Assembly: GCA_947278105.1 (NCBI GenBank)
Contig: CAMYOR010000068.1
Location: 1 to 5,711 of the forward strand
Source: an uncultured Tissierellia bacterium
Lineage (GTDB): Bacteria; Bacillota; Clostridia; Tissierellales; Peptoniphilaceae
Direction of reading: 5' to 3'
Length of the DNA: 5,711 nucleotides
Positions 1-5,694 of this stretch are shown piece after piece; the stretch's first letter is position 1, and the number at the start of each line of letters is the position of its first letter. Both the position numbers and the translations under genes were made by a program. Below the pieces are notes generated by a model that ran no database searches, had not been told where the DNA came from, and was given only the letters and a program-made list of their open reading frames with translations.

Positions 1-232
1 GGTCAATGCCCGCCTGGGCCGGTTAGTGTATGGAACTGCGGATCCGGAAAGAGGGGGGTGCGGCTCCATGGTCGATGTCCTCTCTCCCAAAAAAAACCTC
101 TGGAAAGTCCGGGTCCGGTCAAAAGTCCTGGAAGCACCCTGCCGGAAATTAATCCAGTCATTTTTTAAAAGCCGGAGGGAGCAGAAGGGCCCGAAGTTCG
201 GGCCGGGGATCCCAGAGACCAGCCTCGATTAG
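1..232 (+). CDS. tadA: tRNA-specific adenosine deaminase TadA, C-terminal part (5' end outside window)
   Basis: TadA deaminates adenosine 34 to inosine in the anticodon of tRNA-Arg(ACG), in the cytoplasm. The reading frame is already open at base 2 and ends at TAG 230-232, leaving about 76 residues. The visible part matches the family's C-terminal half: NARLGRLVYGTADPERGG, then CGSMVDVL, then KVLEAPCRKLIQSFFKSRR. This corresponds without gaps to the E. coli pattern of R-I-x-x-V-V-Y-G, A-G-A-x-G-S-x-x-D-V-L, G-I-L-x-x-E-C and FFRxRR. The zinc-binding HxE and PCxxC motifs must lie left of the window. Two oddities are visible: the usual Asn-His pair after the D-V-L segment reads Leu-Trp, and about 15 extra residues follow the usual end. 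Those extra codons lie antisense to the end of the HAD gene. An ATG at base 26 is internal and is not the start. The family call is from remembered motifs, not a search. Confidence 0.85.
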   Translation, partial: VNARLGRLVYGTADPERGGCGSMVDVLSPKKNLWKVRVRSKVLEAPCRKLIQSFFKSRREQKGPKFGPGIPETSLD

Positions 233-1102
233 AAACCGGCAAATCCCGTCTTCTTCATTGGTCCCGATCACAAGGTCCGCCGCATCTTTGAGCCTTTCGC
301 TGGCATTTCCCATGGCAAGGCCCAGCCCCGCCATTTCAATCATTTCCAGATCGTTATTTTGATCCCCAAAGGCCATCACCCTCTGGGGATCTGTTTTTTC
401 CTTTTCAAAAAGCCGGGCCAGGCCCCGGCCCTTGTTTGTCCCCTTGGGCATGACCTCTACGAAAAAATCAGCAGAATCGACCATGGCATAGTCCTCCCGA
501 TAGGGGGCGAGGATCTCGGCCCGGGCCTTAGAAAGGGCCTCCGGCCTTCCCATGAAAAGGACCTTCAGGGGGGCCTCCTCTCGAAAGTCCTTGTAGGACC
601 GGCAGATATTCATCGGAAGCCGGTTAAAGCGGGGAAATTTGGAGGCCGCCAATTCAAAAAGATTGAAACTTGCCCGGTTCAAGGCGCAGGCCATGTCATT
701 TCGGTAAAAAGCCAGGGTCAAAAGATCCAGCCCATCAAAAGGCGCCAGTAGGGGCCGGAGCCTTTCCCGGTCGAGGGCCTCCGGATCCAGAAGCACTTTC
801 CCGTCCATCCGCTGGACCAGGGATCCGTTCATCCCAATGAGGACCCCTCCATGCTTTTCCATCTCCAGGTCCCGGGCATAGGAAAGGACCCCGTCCACCG
901 TCCTTCCGGTGCAGAGATAGACTTTTCGGCCCTGAGCCTGGAGGTCCCGGAGGCAGGCCCGGAGGGCGGGACTGATTTTTTTCTTCTCCGTGACCAGGGT
1001 CCCGTCTACGTCAAAAACAAGGTGGTCAAAGTCTCGAAGGTCCCTTTCTCCGGCCCAGCCTTCCCCGGAAAGGCCGGATTTATTTGTCCTTAAACCAGCC
1101 AT
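158..1102 (-). CDS. Cof-type HAD-superfamily phosphatase (class IIB)
   Basis: This is a probable cytoplasmic Mg-dependent phosphatase acting on a sugar phosphate, nucleotide or cofactor phosphate; the substrate cannot be read from sequence. Numbered from the ATG at 1102 (314 residues), all four HAD motifs are present. Motif I is FDVDGTL, with nucleophile Asp31 and general acid/base Asp33. Motif II is LCTGR (Thr65), and motif III is the Lys224 in KGTNKG. Motif IV is GDQNNDLEM (Asp247, Asp251). The long stretch between motifs II and III is the C2 cap typical of Cof proteins. The start is uncertain: in-frame candidates are TTG 1165, ATG 1153, ATG 1150 and ATG 1102, all inside ppk and none with a strong ribosome site. 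I chose 1102 because it overlaps ppk least, by 23 bases. Even so, about 25 non-conserved residues precede the fold. The last 17 residues extend past the usual Cof end and overlap tadA. It is third in the fbp-ppk unit and probably translationally coupled to ppk. Confidence 0.88.
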   Translation of the reverse strand: MAGLRTNKSGLSGEGWAGERDLRDFDHLVFDVDGTLVTEKKKISPALRACLRDLQAQGRKVYLCTGRTVDGVLSYARDLEMEKHGGVLIGMNGSLVQRMDGKVLLDPEALDRERLRPLLAPFDGLDLLTLAFYRNDMACALNRASFNLFELAASKFPRFNRLPMNICRSYKDFREEAPLKVLFMGRPEALSKARAEILAPYREDYAMVDSADFFVEVMPKGTNKGRGLARLFEKEKTDPQRVMAFGDQNNDLEMIEMAGLGLAMGNASERLKDAADLVIGTNEEDGICRFLIEAGLWDPRPELRALLLPPAFKK

Positions 1103-3380
1103 TGATCTTTGCCCAGAAGCCCTTTTTTTCTTTGGGAAGATTTCGGACATCATAGGTTTTTCCAAGCTCTAAGGGACGCTCCTTCTTTGGCTTTCGGAGG
1201 GTGGGCTGTAAGCCTGTCATTTCATCTTTTTTCATATCCTTATCCTTTTTTCTCGCCGCTTCCTCCGCCTCTTTCATAAAGGTGGACTGGGCGCCGATTT
1301 CTTCTTTTCTTTCTTCGTCTTCCTCTTGGACTCGTCCCCTCAGGGGAAGGTAGGACCCGTCGGCCTGAAGCTCCTTAGATTTGGCCCTATCTGCCAGGCA
1401 GACATCTAAAATATGGGAAACTCTTTTTTTCATCGCCGGGTCCTGGATTGGGCAGGCCACTTCCACCCGGTTGACCAGGTTTCGGGTCATCAGGTCCGCC
1501 GAAGAGATAAACAGGTCCTCATGACCTACTCCGAAGGAATAGATTCGGTGGTGTTCCAGGAACCTTCCGACAATGGAGATCACCCGGAGGTTTTCGGTCT
1601 TTCCGGGGATTTTCGGCAGGATGCAGCAAATCCCCCGGACAATCATCGTGATCCGAACCCCGGCCTGGGAGGCCTCCGAGATCTTATCCAAAATTTCCCT
1701 CTCCGAGACGGAATTGCACTTTAAGATGATTTCAGCCTCTTCCCCTCTTTTGGCTCGGTCAATTTCCCGGTCCATCAGCTTCATCAGCCCGGGCTTGATG
1801 CCCGTGGGGGCCTGGAGGAGCTTTTCATATTTGCCGGTCAGGGATCCGATCTGCATATTTTTAAAGAATAGGCCCGCATCCCGGCCAATCACCGGGTCTG
1901 CCGTCATTAGAGAAAGGTCGGTATAGGCCCGGGCCGTCTTTTCGTTGTAATTTCCCGTTCCAATCTGGGTAATAAACTGGACCTTATTATCCCGGAAAAA
2001 GGTGATCTGGCAGACCTTGGAGTGGACCTTGAAATTTTCAAGCCCGTAGATGATCGTGCAGCCCGCCTGCTCCAGCCTTTCCGAATAGTCAATGTTATTT
2101 TCCTCATCAAACCGGGCCCGAAGCTCCATCAGGGCCAGGACTTCCTTTCCATTTTCCGCCGCCTCCGCCAGAGCCTCGGCAACCTTGGAAACCGAAGCCA
2201 TCCGATAGATCGTAATGCGGATCGTGGCAACCGCGGGGTCGTGAGCGGCCTCCTTTAAGAGCTTGAGGAAGGGCTCCATGGTTTCGTAGGGGAAATGCAG
2301 GATCTTATCCCCCTCCAAAATCTGATCCATGATCGGACGATGACTGTCGAAAAGGGGAGAGGGCTGGGGCTCAAAGGGCTTGTAGAGGACCCGGTCCTTC
2401 ATCTTCGGCGTCACCATGTCCTCCATTTCAAAGAAAAACTTGAGACGGAGAGGGCATTGGGACCGGTAAACCTGGGTGGTTTTGAGATTATGGTGGCGGG
2501 TTAAAAAGTCAATGCTCTCCTGGGGCAGGTCTCCCTGAATTTCCAGCCGGACCGGAGCCAGGTGCTGGCGCTTTTTCAGGGCTTTTTTCATCAGGGACCG
2601 GATATTTCCATCCATTTCGTCCAGCCCCTCATCCAGGTCAATGTCCGCCGACCGGGTGATGGAAATCACCGCCCGGCTCTCAATTTTAAAGCCTTTGAAG
2701 AGGGACTCCGCCCGGTCCATGATGACTTCGCTTAAAGGGACGCAGGTGGTGGTCCCCGGGAAAAAGATCATCTGGGGCAGCTGGGGGGGCAGAGAAATCA
2801 GTCCGTAAAAAACCTCCCCGTCCTCATCGACAACGTCCGAGAAGATGTAGGACTGAAGGTTAACCAGATTCGGAAAGGGGTGGCGGGCGTCAATAATCAG
2901 GGGGGAGAGGATCGGAAGGACCCTGGACTCATAGTAGCGGTCCAGATATAGGGCCTCTTTTTCCGTGAGGTCTACCAAGGAAAGTCGGCGGATGCCCTCC
3001 CTTTCCAGAAGGGGCCGAAGAAGGTCCATGGCCCGGTCCCTTTTTCGATAAAGGGCGGGAATCCTTTCAAAGACATGGGTCAGCTGTTCCTCGGCCGTCC
3101 AGCCAGTCTTATTGTCATGGGCATTTTTTTTCAGACTTTCGATATTGATCAAAGATCCCACTCGGACCCGGAAAAATTCGTCCAGGTTCGAGGTGAAAAT
3201 AGAGATAAACTTTGCCCTTTCCAGAACGGGAACCCGGGGATCCATCCCTTCTTCGAGGACTCTTTCATTAAAGTCCAGCCAGGAGAGCTCCCGGTTTTGG
3301 GTAAAAGAGTTGTCCCGGGAGACAAGAGGACAGGAGAGAGCCTTTTCTTTCTTTTCTGTCTTTTCAGTATTTTCAGCCAT
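1080..3380 (-). CDS. ppk: Polyphosphate kinase 1 (PPK1)
   Basis: PPK1 reversibly transfers the ATP gamma-phosphate onto inorganic polyphosphate through a phosphohistidine. The protein is 766 residues from ATG 3380. The N-terminal domain opens with QNRELSWLDFNERVLEE (about residues 28-44), followed by the middle domain and two phospholipase-D-like C-terminal domains. His453 in ENFKVHSK matches the autophosphorylated His435 of E. coli. His610 in FLEHHRIY matches His592, Arg393 in ITIYRMA matches Arg375, and Arg423 in RARFDEENN matches Arg405. All four are offset by exactly 18, so this core is collinear without gaps. The E. coli enzyme is 688 residues. The extra length is mainly a charged, lysine-rich tail of about 60 residues ending in FWAKINGWFKDK, absent from the standard fold. 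A TTG ten codons upstream is rejected because ATG 3380 has a perfectly placed ribosome site. The gene lies 14 bases after fbp and overlaps the HAD gene. Confidence 0.97.
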   Translation of the reverse strand: MAENTEKTEKKEKALSCPLVSRDNSFTQNRELSWLDFNERVLEEGMDPRVPVLERAKFISIFTSNLDEFFRVRVGSLINIESLKKNAHDNKTGWTAEEQLTHVFERIPALYRKRDRAMDLLRPLLEREGIRRLSLVDLTEKEALYLDRYYESRVLPILSPLIIDARHPFPNLVNLQSYIFSDVVDEDGEVFYGLISLPPQLPQMIFFPGTTTCVPLSEVIMDRAESLFKGFKIESRAVISITRSADIDLDEGLDEMDGNIRSLMKKALKKRQHLAPVRLEIQGDLPQESIDFLTRHHNLKTTQVYRSQCPLRLKFFFEMEDMVTPKMKDRVLYKPFEPQPSPLFDSHRPIMDQILEGDKILHFPYETMEPFLKLLKEAAHDPAVATIRITIYRMASVSKVAEALAEAAENGKEVLALMELRARFDEENNIDYSERLEQAGCTIIYGLENFKVHSKVCQITFFRDNKVQFITQIGTGNYNEKTARAYTDLSLMTADPVIGRDAGLFFKNMQIGSLTGKYEKLLQAPTGIKPGLMKLMDREIDRAKRGEEAEIILKCNSVSEREILDKISEASQAGVRITMIVRGICCILPKIPGKTENLRVISIVGRFLEHHRIYSFGVGHEDLFISSADLMTRNLVNRVEVACPIQDPAMKKRVSHILDVCLADRAKSKELQADGSYLPLRGRVQEEDEERKEEIGAQSTFMKEAEEAARKKDKDMKKDEMTGLQPTLRKPKKERPLELGKTYDVRNLPKEKKGFWAKINGWFKDK

Positions 3381-3384
3381 GAAT

Positions 3385-3394
3385 CTTCCTTTCT
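3385..3394 (-). promoter_or_regulatory. Ribosome binding site of ppk
   Basis: AGAAAGGAAG on the minus strand begins at the base after the fbp stop codon and ends 4 bases before ATG 3380. It decides the ppk start over the upstream TTG at 3410. The same ten bases stand before fbp. Confidence 0.85.
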
Positions 3395-5368
3395 TCAGCA
3401 GCGCTTGCAATAGCCGCGGGTCACATATTGTTCCTTTAAAATGCCATTGTTATAGGCTTCGATGAGTTTTCGAAGCTGATTGATTTTTTGCCGGTAAATT
3501 TTCCCCTGGTCCGTATCTCCGGTCAAAAACCTTCTTTCATACCGGTCCACGGTCCGGACCTGGGGGGCATAGGATTCCAGATCGTCAGTGATCTTTACAT
3601 AATCCTTGTGTTCGGCCAAGGCGATGTGGTGGGAGTTAAAAATCAGCGTATATCCGGCCATTCCCGTCTTTTCCTGGTAGGCTTTGGCAATGCCCCCGTC
3701 AATGACAAAGAGTCTCCCCCCGGCCCGGATGGGCTCTTCGCCGTCTTTCATCTTAACCGGGATATGGCCATTGATAATATGGGAGCCTTCCTGCTCCAGA
3801 CCGAATTCCTCAAGGACCCGGTCGCAGACCTCCGGCTGGTGAGAAAGGGCGTAGTAGGGGTTAAGCTCCTCATGAGAAAGGTCCTTATCGCCGACAAAGT
3901 AGTTTTCAAAGGTGGCCATCTTCGACTTTCCGAACATAGGACTTTTCGGCCCGCACCAGATGTACCACATAAAGTCCACGGAATTGTTTTTGGTTTCGGA
4001 GTGTTCCGGGGCATAGTAGGCCTGGGTGACCTCGTAGTCCATCTTGTCGAAGAGAGCCTTTCCCTGGTAGGAGGCCCCTTCATAGTCCAGGGAGAGGAAA
4101 TTGCCCTTTTCATCCATGGGGACGCACCCGTGGAAGAGGAGGTTTCCGTTCATGGCAAGGTAGGCGGACCCGTGATTAAAGAGATAGGTCATATGCCTTT
4201 GGAGCCTTTCCGAATGGAGGAAAGAGGCATTGATCCCGTTTAAAAGCTCCTCCTCATCCGGGATGAGCTTCAGGGGATCCTTGGGGTCCACCGTGGGAAA
4301 ATGGGTGTCCCTGAGGGGATATCTTTTCCCCTGATCTACATACTCCATCGTGTCCCAGTCCACCTTTTTTAAGACATTGCGATCGTCCATCCCATACTCC
4401 GGATGGCGCTCAATGAGCCGGCCCTCCAGCTTAAACTGGAGGATGGCACAGGCCTTGTGCATCCGGTAGGCATGGTCCCGGTCCACGATGTCATAGACAT
4501 TTTCATCATAGACCTTCAGCTGAAACTGGTCGCAGGGATCATTGGAATAGTACTTGGTGGCAAAGTTATTTAAGGCCCGCAGGTGGATGTCATACCCATC
4601 CTCCAAGGCATCAAAGGTGTTGTACTTGGTCGCCGACCGGAGAACGGACATCTGCAGGGCCTGGTTTCCCAAAGCCGCCCCAATCCACTCGGCGTCATGG
4701 TTTCCCCACTGGATATCTACAGCATTTCCAAATTTAATCAGCTCTTCAATAATCTTATGGGGCCCCGGTCCCCGATCAAAAATATCCCCCAGCACGTGGA
4801 TATGGTTGACGCAGATCCTTTGAATCATCGTACAGAGGCAGATCAAAAAATCTTCCTGGGCATTTTCATCCAAAATTGCTGTGATAATGGCATCGTAATA
4901 TTCCCTCCGGTCAATCTCTCCGTCGTTGGTGACAAAGAGCTCGTGGAGGACCTCCTTATACCGGTCTGGTATCTTTTTCCCAATGGAGGACTGGGTATAC
5001 TTGGAGGAAATATACCGGGCCACCTCCACCAGCTCTAAAATCGTATTTCGTACCCAGCGCGAGTCTCGGACCAGACTTTTCCTTTTTTCCAGAAAATTGA
5101 CCGGGTCATAAACCAGGGTGCCCAGCTCCTTCTGCCTTTCCGGAGACAGGCGGGAGCAGTAGACATCGTGGATCTTTCGGCGGATATTGCCCGAAGCGGA
5201 CCGGAGCAGGTGGATAAAGGCCCGGTCCTCCCCATGAATATCGGAGAAGAAATACTCGGTCCCCTTCGGCATGGCCATCAGAGTGCGCAGACGAATAATC
5301 TCGCCCACCGCCTCCTTTTTATTGGGGAACTTTTTGGATAAGATATCCAGAAGCAGGTCATCAGCCAT
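3395..5368 (-). CDS. fbp: Fructose-1,6-bisphosphatase, class III
   Basis: The enzyme hydrolyses fructose-1,6-bisphosphate to fructose-6-phosphate and phosphate, the committed gluconeogenic step, in the cytoplasm. The protein is 657 residues from ATG 5368, close to the 671 of B. subtilis Fbp. Class III enzymes use a calcineurin-like metallophosphatase fold, and its metal-site motifs appear in order. They are FFSDIHGE (Asp43, His45), LGDIFDRG (Asp195, Asp198, Arg199), QWGNHDAEW (Asn223, His224), LFHGCVP (His413) and INGHIPV (His535). GGIAKAYQ follows near the C-terminus. The core looks complete, with no frameshift. The start is set by a strong ribosome site; a TTG seven codons upstream (5389) overlaps the sequence before that site and is unlikely. 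It is the first gene of the operon with ppk and the HAD gene. Class III enzymes are known in other species to respond to phosphoenolpyruvate and nucleotides, but nothing here shows that directly. The protein ends in RGYCKRC. Confidence 0.97.
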   Translation of the reverse strand: MADDLLLDILSKKFPNKKEAVGEIIRLRTLMAMPKGTEYFFSDIHGEDRAFIHLLRSASGNIRRKIHDVYCSRLSPERQKELGTLVYDPVNFLEKRKSLVRDSRWVRNTILELVEVARYISSKYTQSSIGKKIPDRYKEVLHELFVTNDGEIDRREYYDAIITAILDENAQEDFLICLCTMIQRICVNHIHVLGDIFDRGPGPHKIIEELIKFGNAVDIQWGNHDAEWIGAALGNQALQMSVLRSATKYNTFDALEDGYDIHLRALNNFATKYYSNDPCDQFQLKVYDENVYDIVDRDHAYRMHKACAILQFKLEGRLIERHPEYGMDDRNVLKKVDWDTMEYVDQGKRYPLRDTHFPTVDPKDPLKLIPDEEELLNGINASFLHSERLQRHMTYLFNHGSAYLAMNGNLLFHGCVPMDEKGNFLSLDYEGASYQGKALFDKMDYEVTQAYYAPEHSETKNNSVDFMWYIWCGPKSPMFGKSKMATFENYFVGDKDLSHEELNPYYALSHQPEVCDRVLEEFGLEQEGSHIINGHIPVKMKDGEEPIRAGGRLFVIDGGIAKAYQEKTGMAGYTLIFNSHHIALAEHKDYVKITDDLESYAPQVRTVDRYERRFLTGDTDQGKIYRQKINQLRKLIEAYNNGILKEQYVTRGYCKRC

Positions 5369-5373
5369 AGGAG

Positions 5374-5383
5374 CTTCCTTTCT
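5374..5383 (-). promoter_or_regulatory. Ribosome binding site of fbp
   Basis: AGAAAGGAAG on the minus strand, five bases before ATG 5368, is identical over ten bases to the site before ppk. It supports ATG 5368 over the TTG at 5389. Confidence 0.85.
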
Positions 5384-5423
5384 ATTCAAATTTTATCGGA
5401 TTCTTTCAAGGACCATGTTAAGG

Positions 5424-5445
5424 CCGGTGAAATCCCGGTGAAATC
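5424..5445 (-). repeat. Perfect 11-bp tandem duplication in the fbp leader
   Basis: On the minus strand GATTTCACCGG occurs twice head to tail with no spacer and no mismatch. It lies about 15 bases downstream of the TATAAT box and about 55 bases before the fbp start codon. One copy per helical turn would put two protein sites on the same DNA face. It could equally be a recent replication slip. Confidence 0.8.
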
Positions 5446-5460
5446 TTTTATCTTTTCTTC

Positions 5461-5466
5461 ATTATA
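5461..5466 (-). promoter_or_regulatory. Putative -10 box of the fbp-ppk-HAD operon
   Basis: A perfect TATAAT lies on the minus strand about 92 bases before ATG 5368, which would give a leader of roughly 85 bases. No good TTGACA-like -35 is found at 16-18 bases; the sequence there is AAGGAG-like. If real, the promoter may be activator dependent. A single hexamer can arise by chance in such a block. Confidence 0.4.
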
Positions 5467-5580
5467 CTACTTGCCGGAGAAATACTCCTTGCAGAGGAAG
5501 AAGAAAGGGGCGAAGTGGAATAGGCAAAGCCCCGCCACGACGTGTCCCGTTGCCAAGCACCTAGTCGGCCCCAGGGGATG

Positions 5581-5616
5581 CCTGTTAAAAGTTTAACATA
5601 AAAAACTCCACCCCAA
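5581..5616 (-). repeat. 36-bp direct repeat, copy A
   Basis: This copy matches 5676-5711 at 33 of 36 positions, in the same orientation, 95 bp apart. The three differences are at 5591 and at 5599-5600. On the minus strand it runs through the TTGGGGTGGAGT terminator arm, a T-tract and the palindrome TGTTAAACTTTTAACA. The sequence between the two copies is not itself clearly repeated within the window. Confidence 0.9.
5583..5598. promoter_or_regulatory. Rex-like operator palindrome, copy A
   Basis: TGTTAA-AAGT-TTAACA is an exact 6-4-6 dyad. The Rex (NADH/NAD+ sensing repressor) operator in Gram-positive bacteria is TTGTTAANNNNTTAACAA, so all twelve inner bases match. The outermost T and A are replaced by C and T. 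It lies just downstream of a terminator T-tract on the minus strand and about 117 bp upstream of the TATAAT box, far for simple repression of that promoter. It may instead be part of a repeated element with no Rex role. Confidence 0.45.
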
Positions 5617-5645
5617 AGCTCGAAAAACGCCGATTGGGGTGGAGT
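5599..5645 (-). terminator. Rho-independent terminator upstream of the fbp operon
   Basis: On the minus strand ACTCCACCCCAA (5645-5634) pairs perfectly over 12 bp with TTGGGGTGGAGT (5616-5605) across a 17-base loop. A run of six T (5605-5600) follows at once. There is no T-tract on the plus-strand side, so it ends transcription running leftwards from a gene beyond the right edge and insulates fbp. Confidence 0.82.
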
Positions 5646-5647
5646 GG

Positions 5648-5677
5648 GGGCCTTCATGTCGAGCAAGCCAAGGGCCC
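5648..5677 (-). other. Small hairpin between the two repeat copies
   Basis: Seven base pairs with a one-base bulge form between 5648-5654 and 5670-5677 (G5674 bulged), around a 15-base loop. The loop contains TCGAGC (5659-5664 on the plus strand), complementary to GCTCGA (5618-5623) in the loop of the neighbouring terminator hairpin. No T-tract follows on either strand, so it is not a terminator. Confidence 0.4.
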
Positions 5678-5693
5678 TGTTAAAAATTTAACA
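5678..5693. promoter_or_regulatory. Rex-like operator palindrome, copy B
   Basis: TGTTAA-AAAT-TTAACA has the same perfect half-sites as copy A and a different central base, so the dyad symmetry is kept. Both outer flanking bases are C instead of the consensus T and A. The same caution applies: it is part of a longer duplicated block. Confidence 0.42.
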
Positions 5694-5694
5694 C

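Noticed and set aside
1..69. Possible minus-strand gene start at ATG 69 (open to the left edge, 23 codons)
   Set aside because: The plus strand here clearly encodes TadA, and the minus frame has no recognisable motif.
89..125. Run of eight T on the minus strand (89-96) as terminator of the fbp-ppk-HAD operon
   Set aside because: No stable hairpin ends next to the T-run; the nearby CCGG dyad is too short and too far away. The run lies inside tadA codons.
3488..4243. 251-codon open frame on the plus strand, opposite fbp
   Set aside because: It is antisense to conserved class III FBPase sequence, shows no recognisable domain and has no ribosome site I can support. It is a codon-bias shadow of fbp.
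4583..5038. 151-codon open frame on the plus strand, opposite fbp
   Set aside because: It lies wholly antisense to the FBPase metal-site region and has no family features; it is a shadow frame.
5605..5650. Bidirectional terminator
   Set aside because: On the plus strand the stem is followed by GGGGGCC, not a T-tract, so termination is supported only for the minus strand.
5448..5666. 72-codon minus-strand frame upstream of fbp
   Set aside because: It starts at TTG without a ribosome site and runs through the terminator stem, T-tract and palindrome. The repeat differences change amino acids, and the other repeat copy in the matching frame stops after about 18 codons. It is better explained as non-coding repeat.
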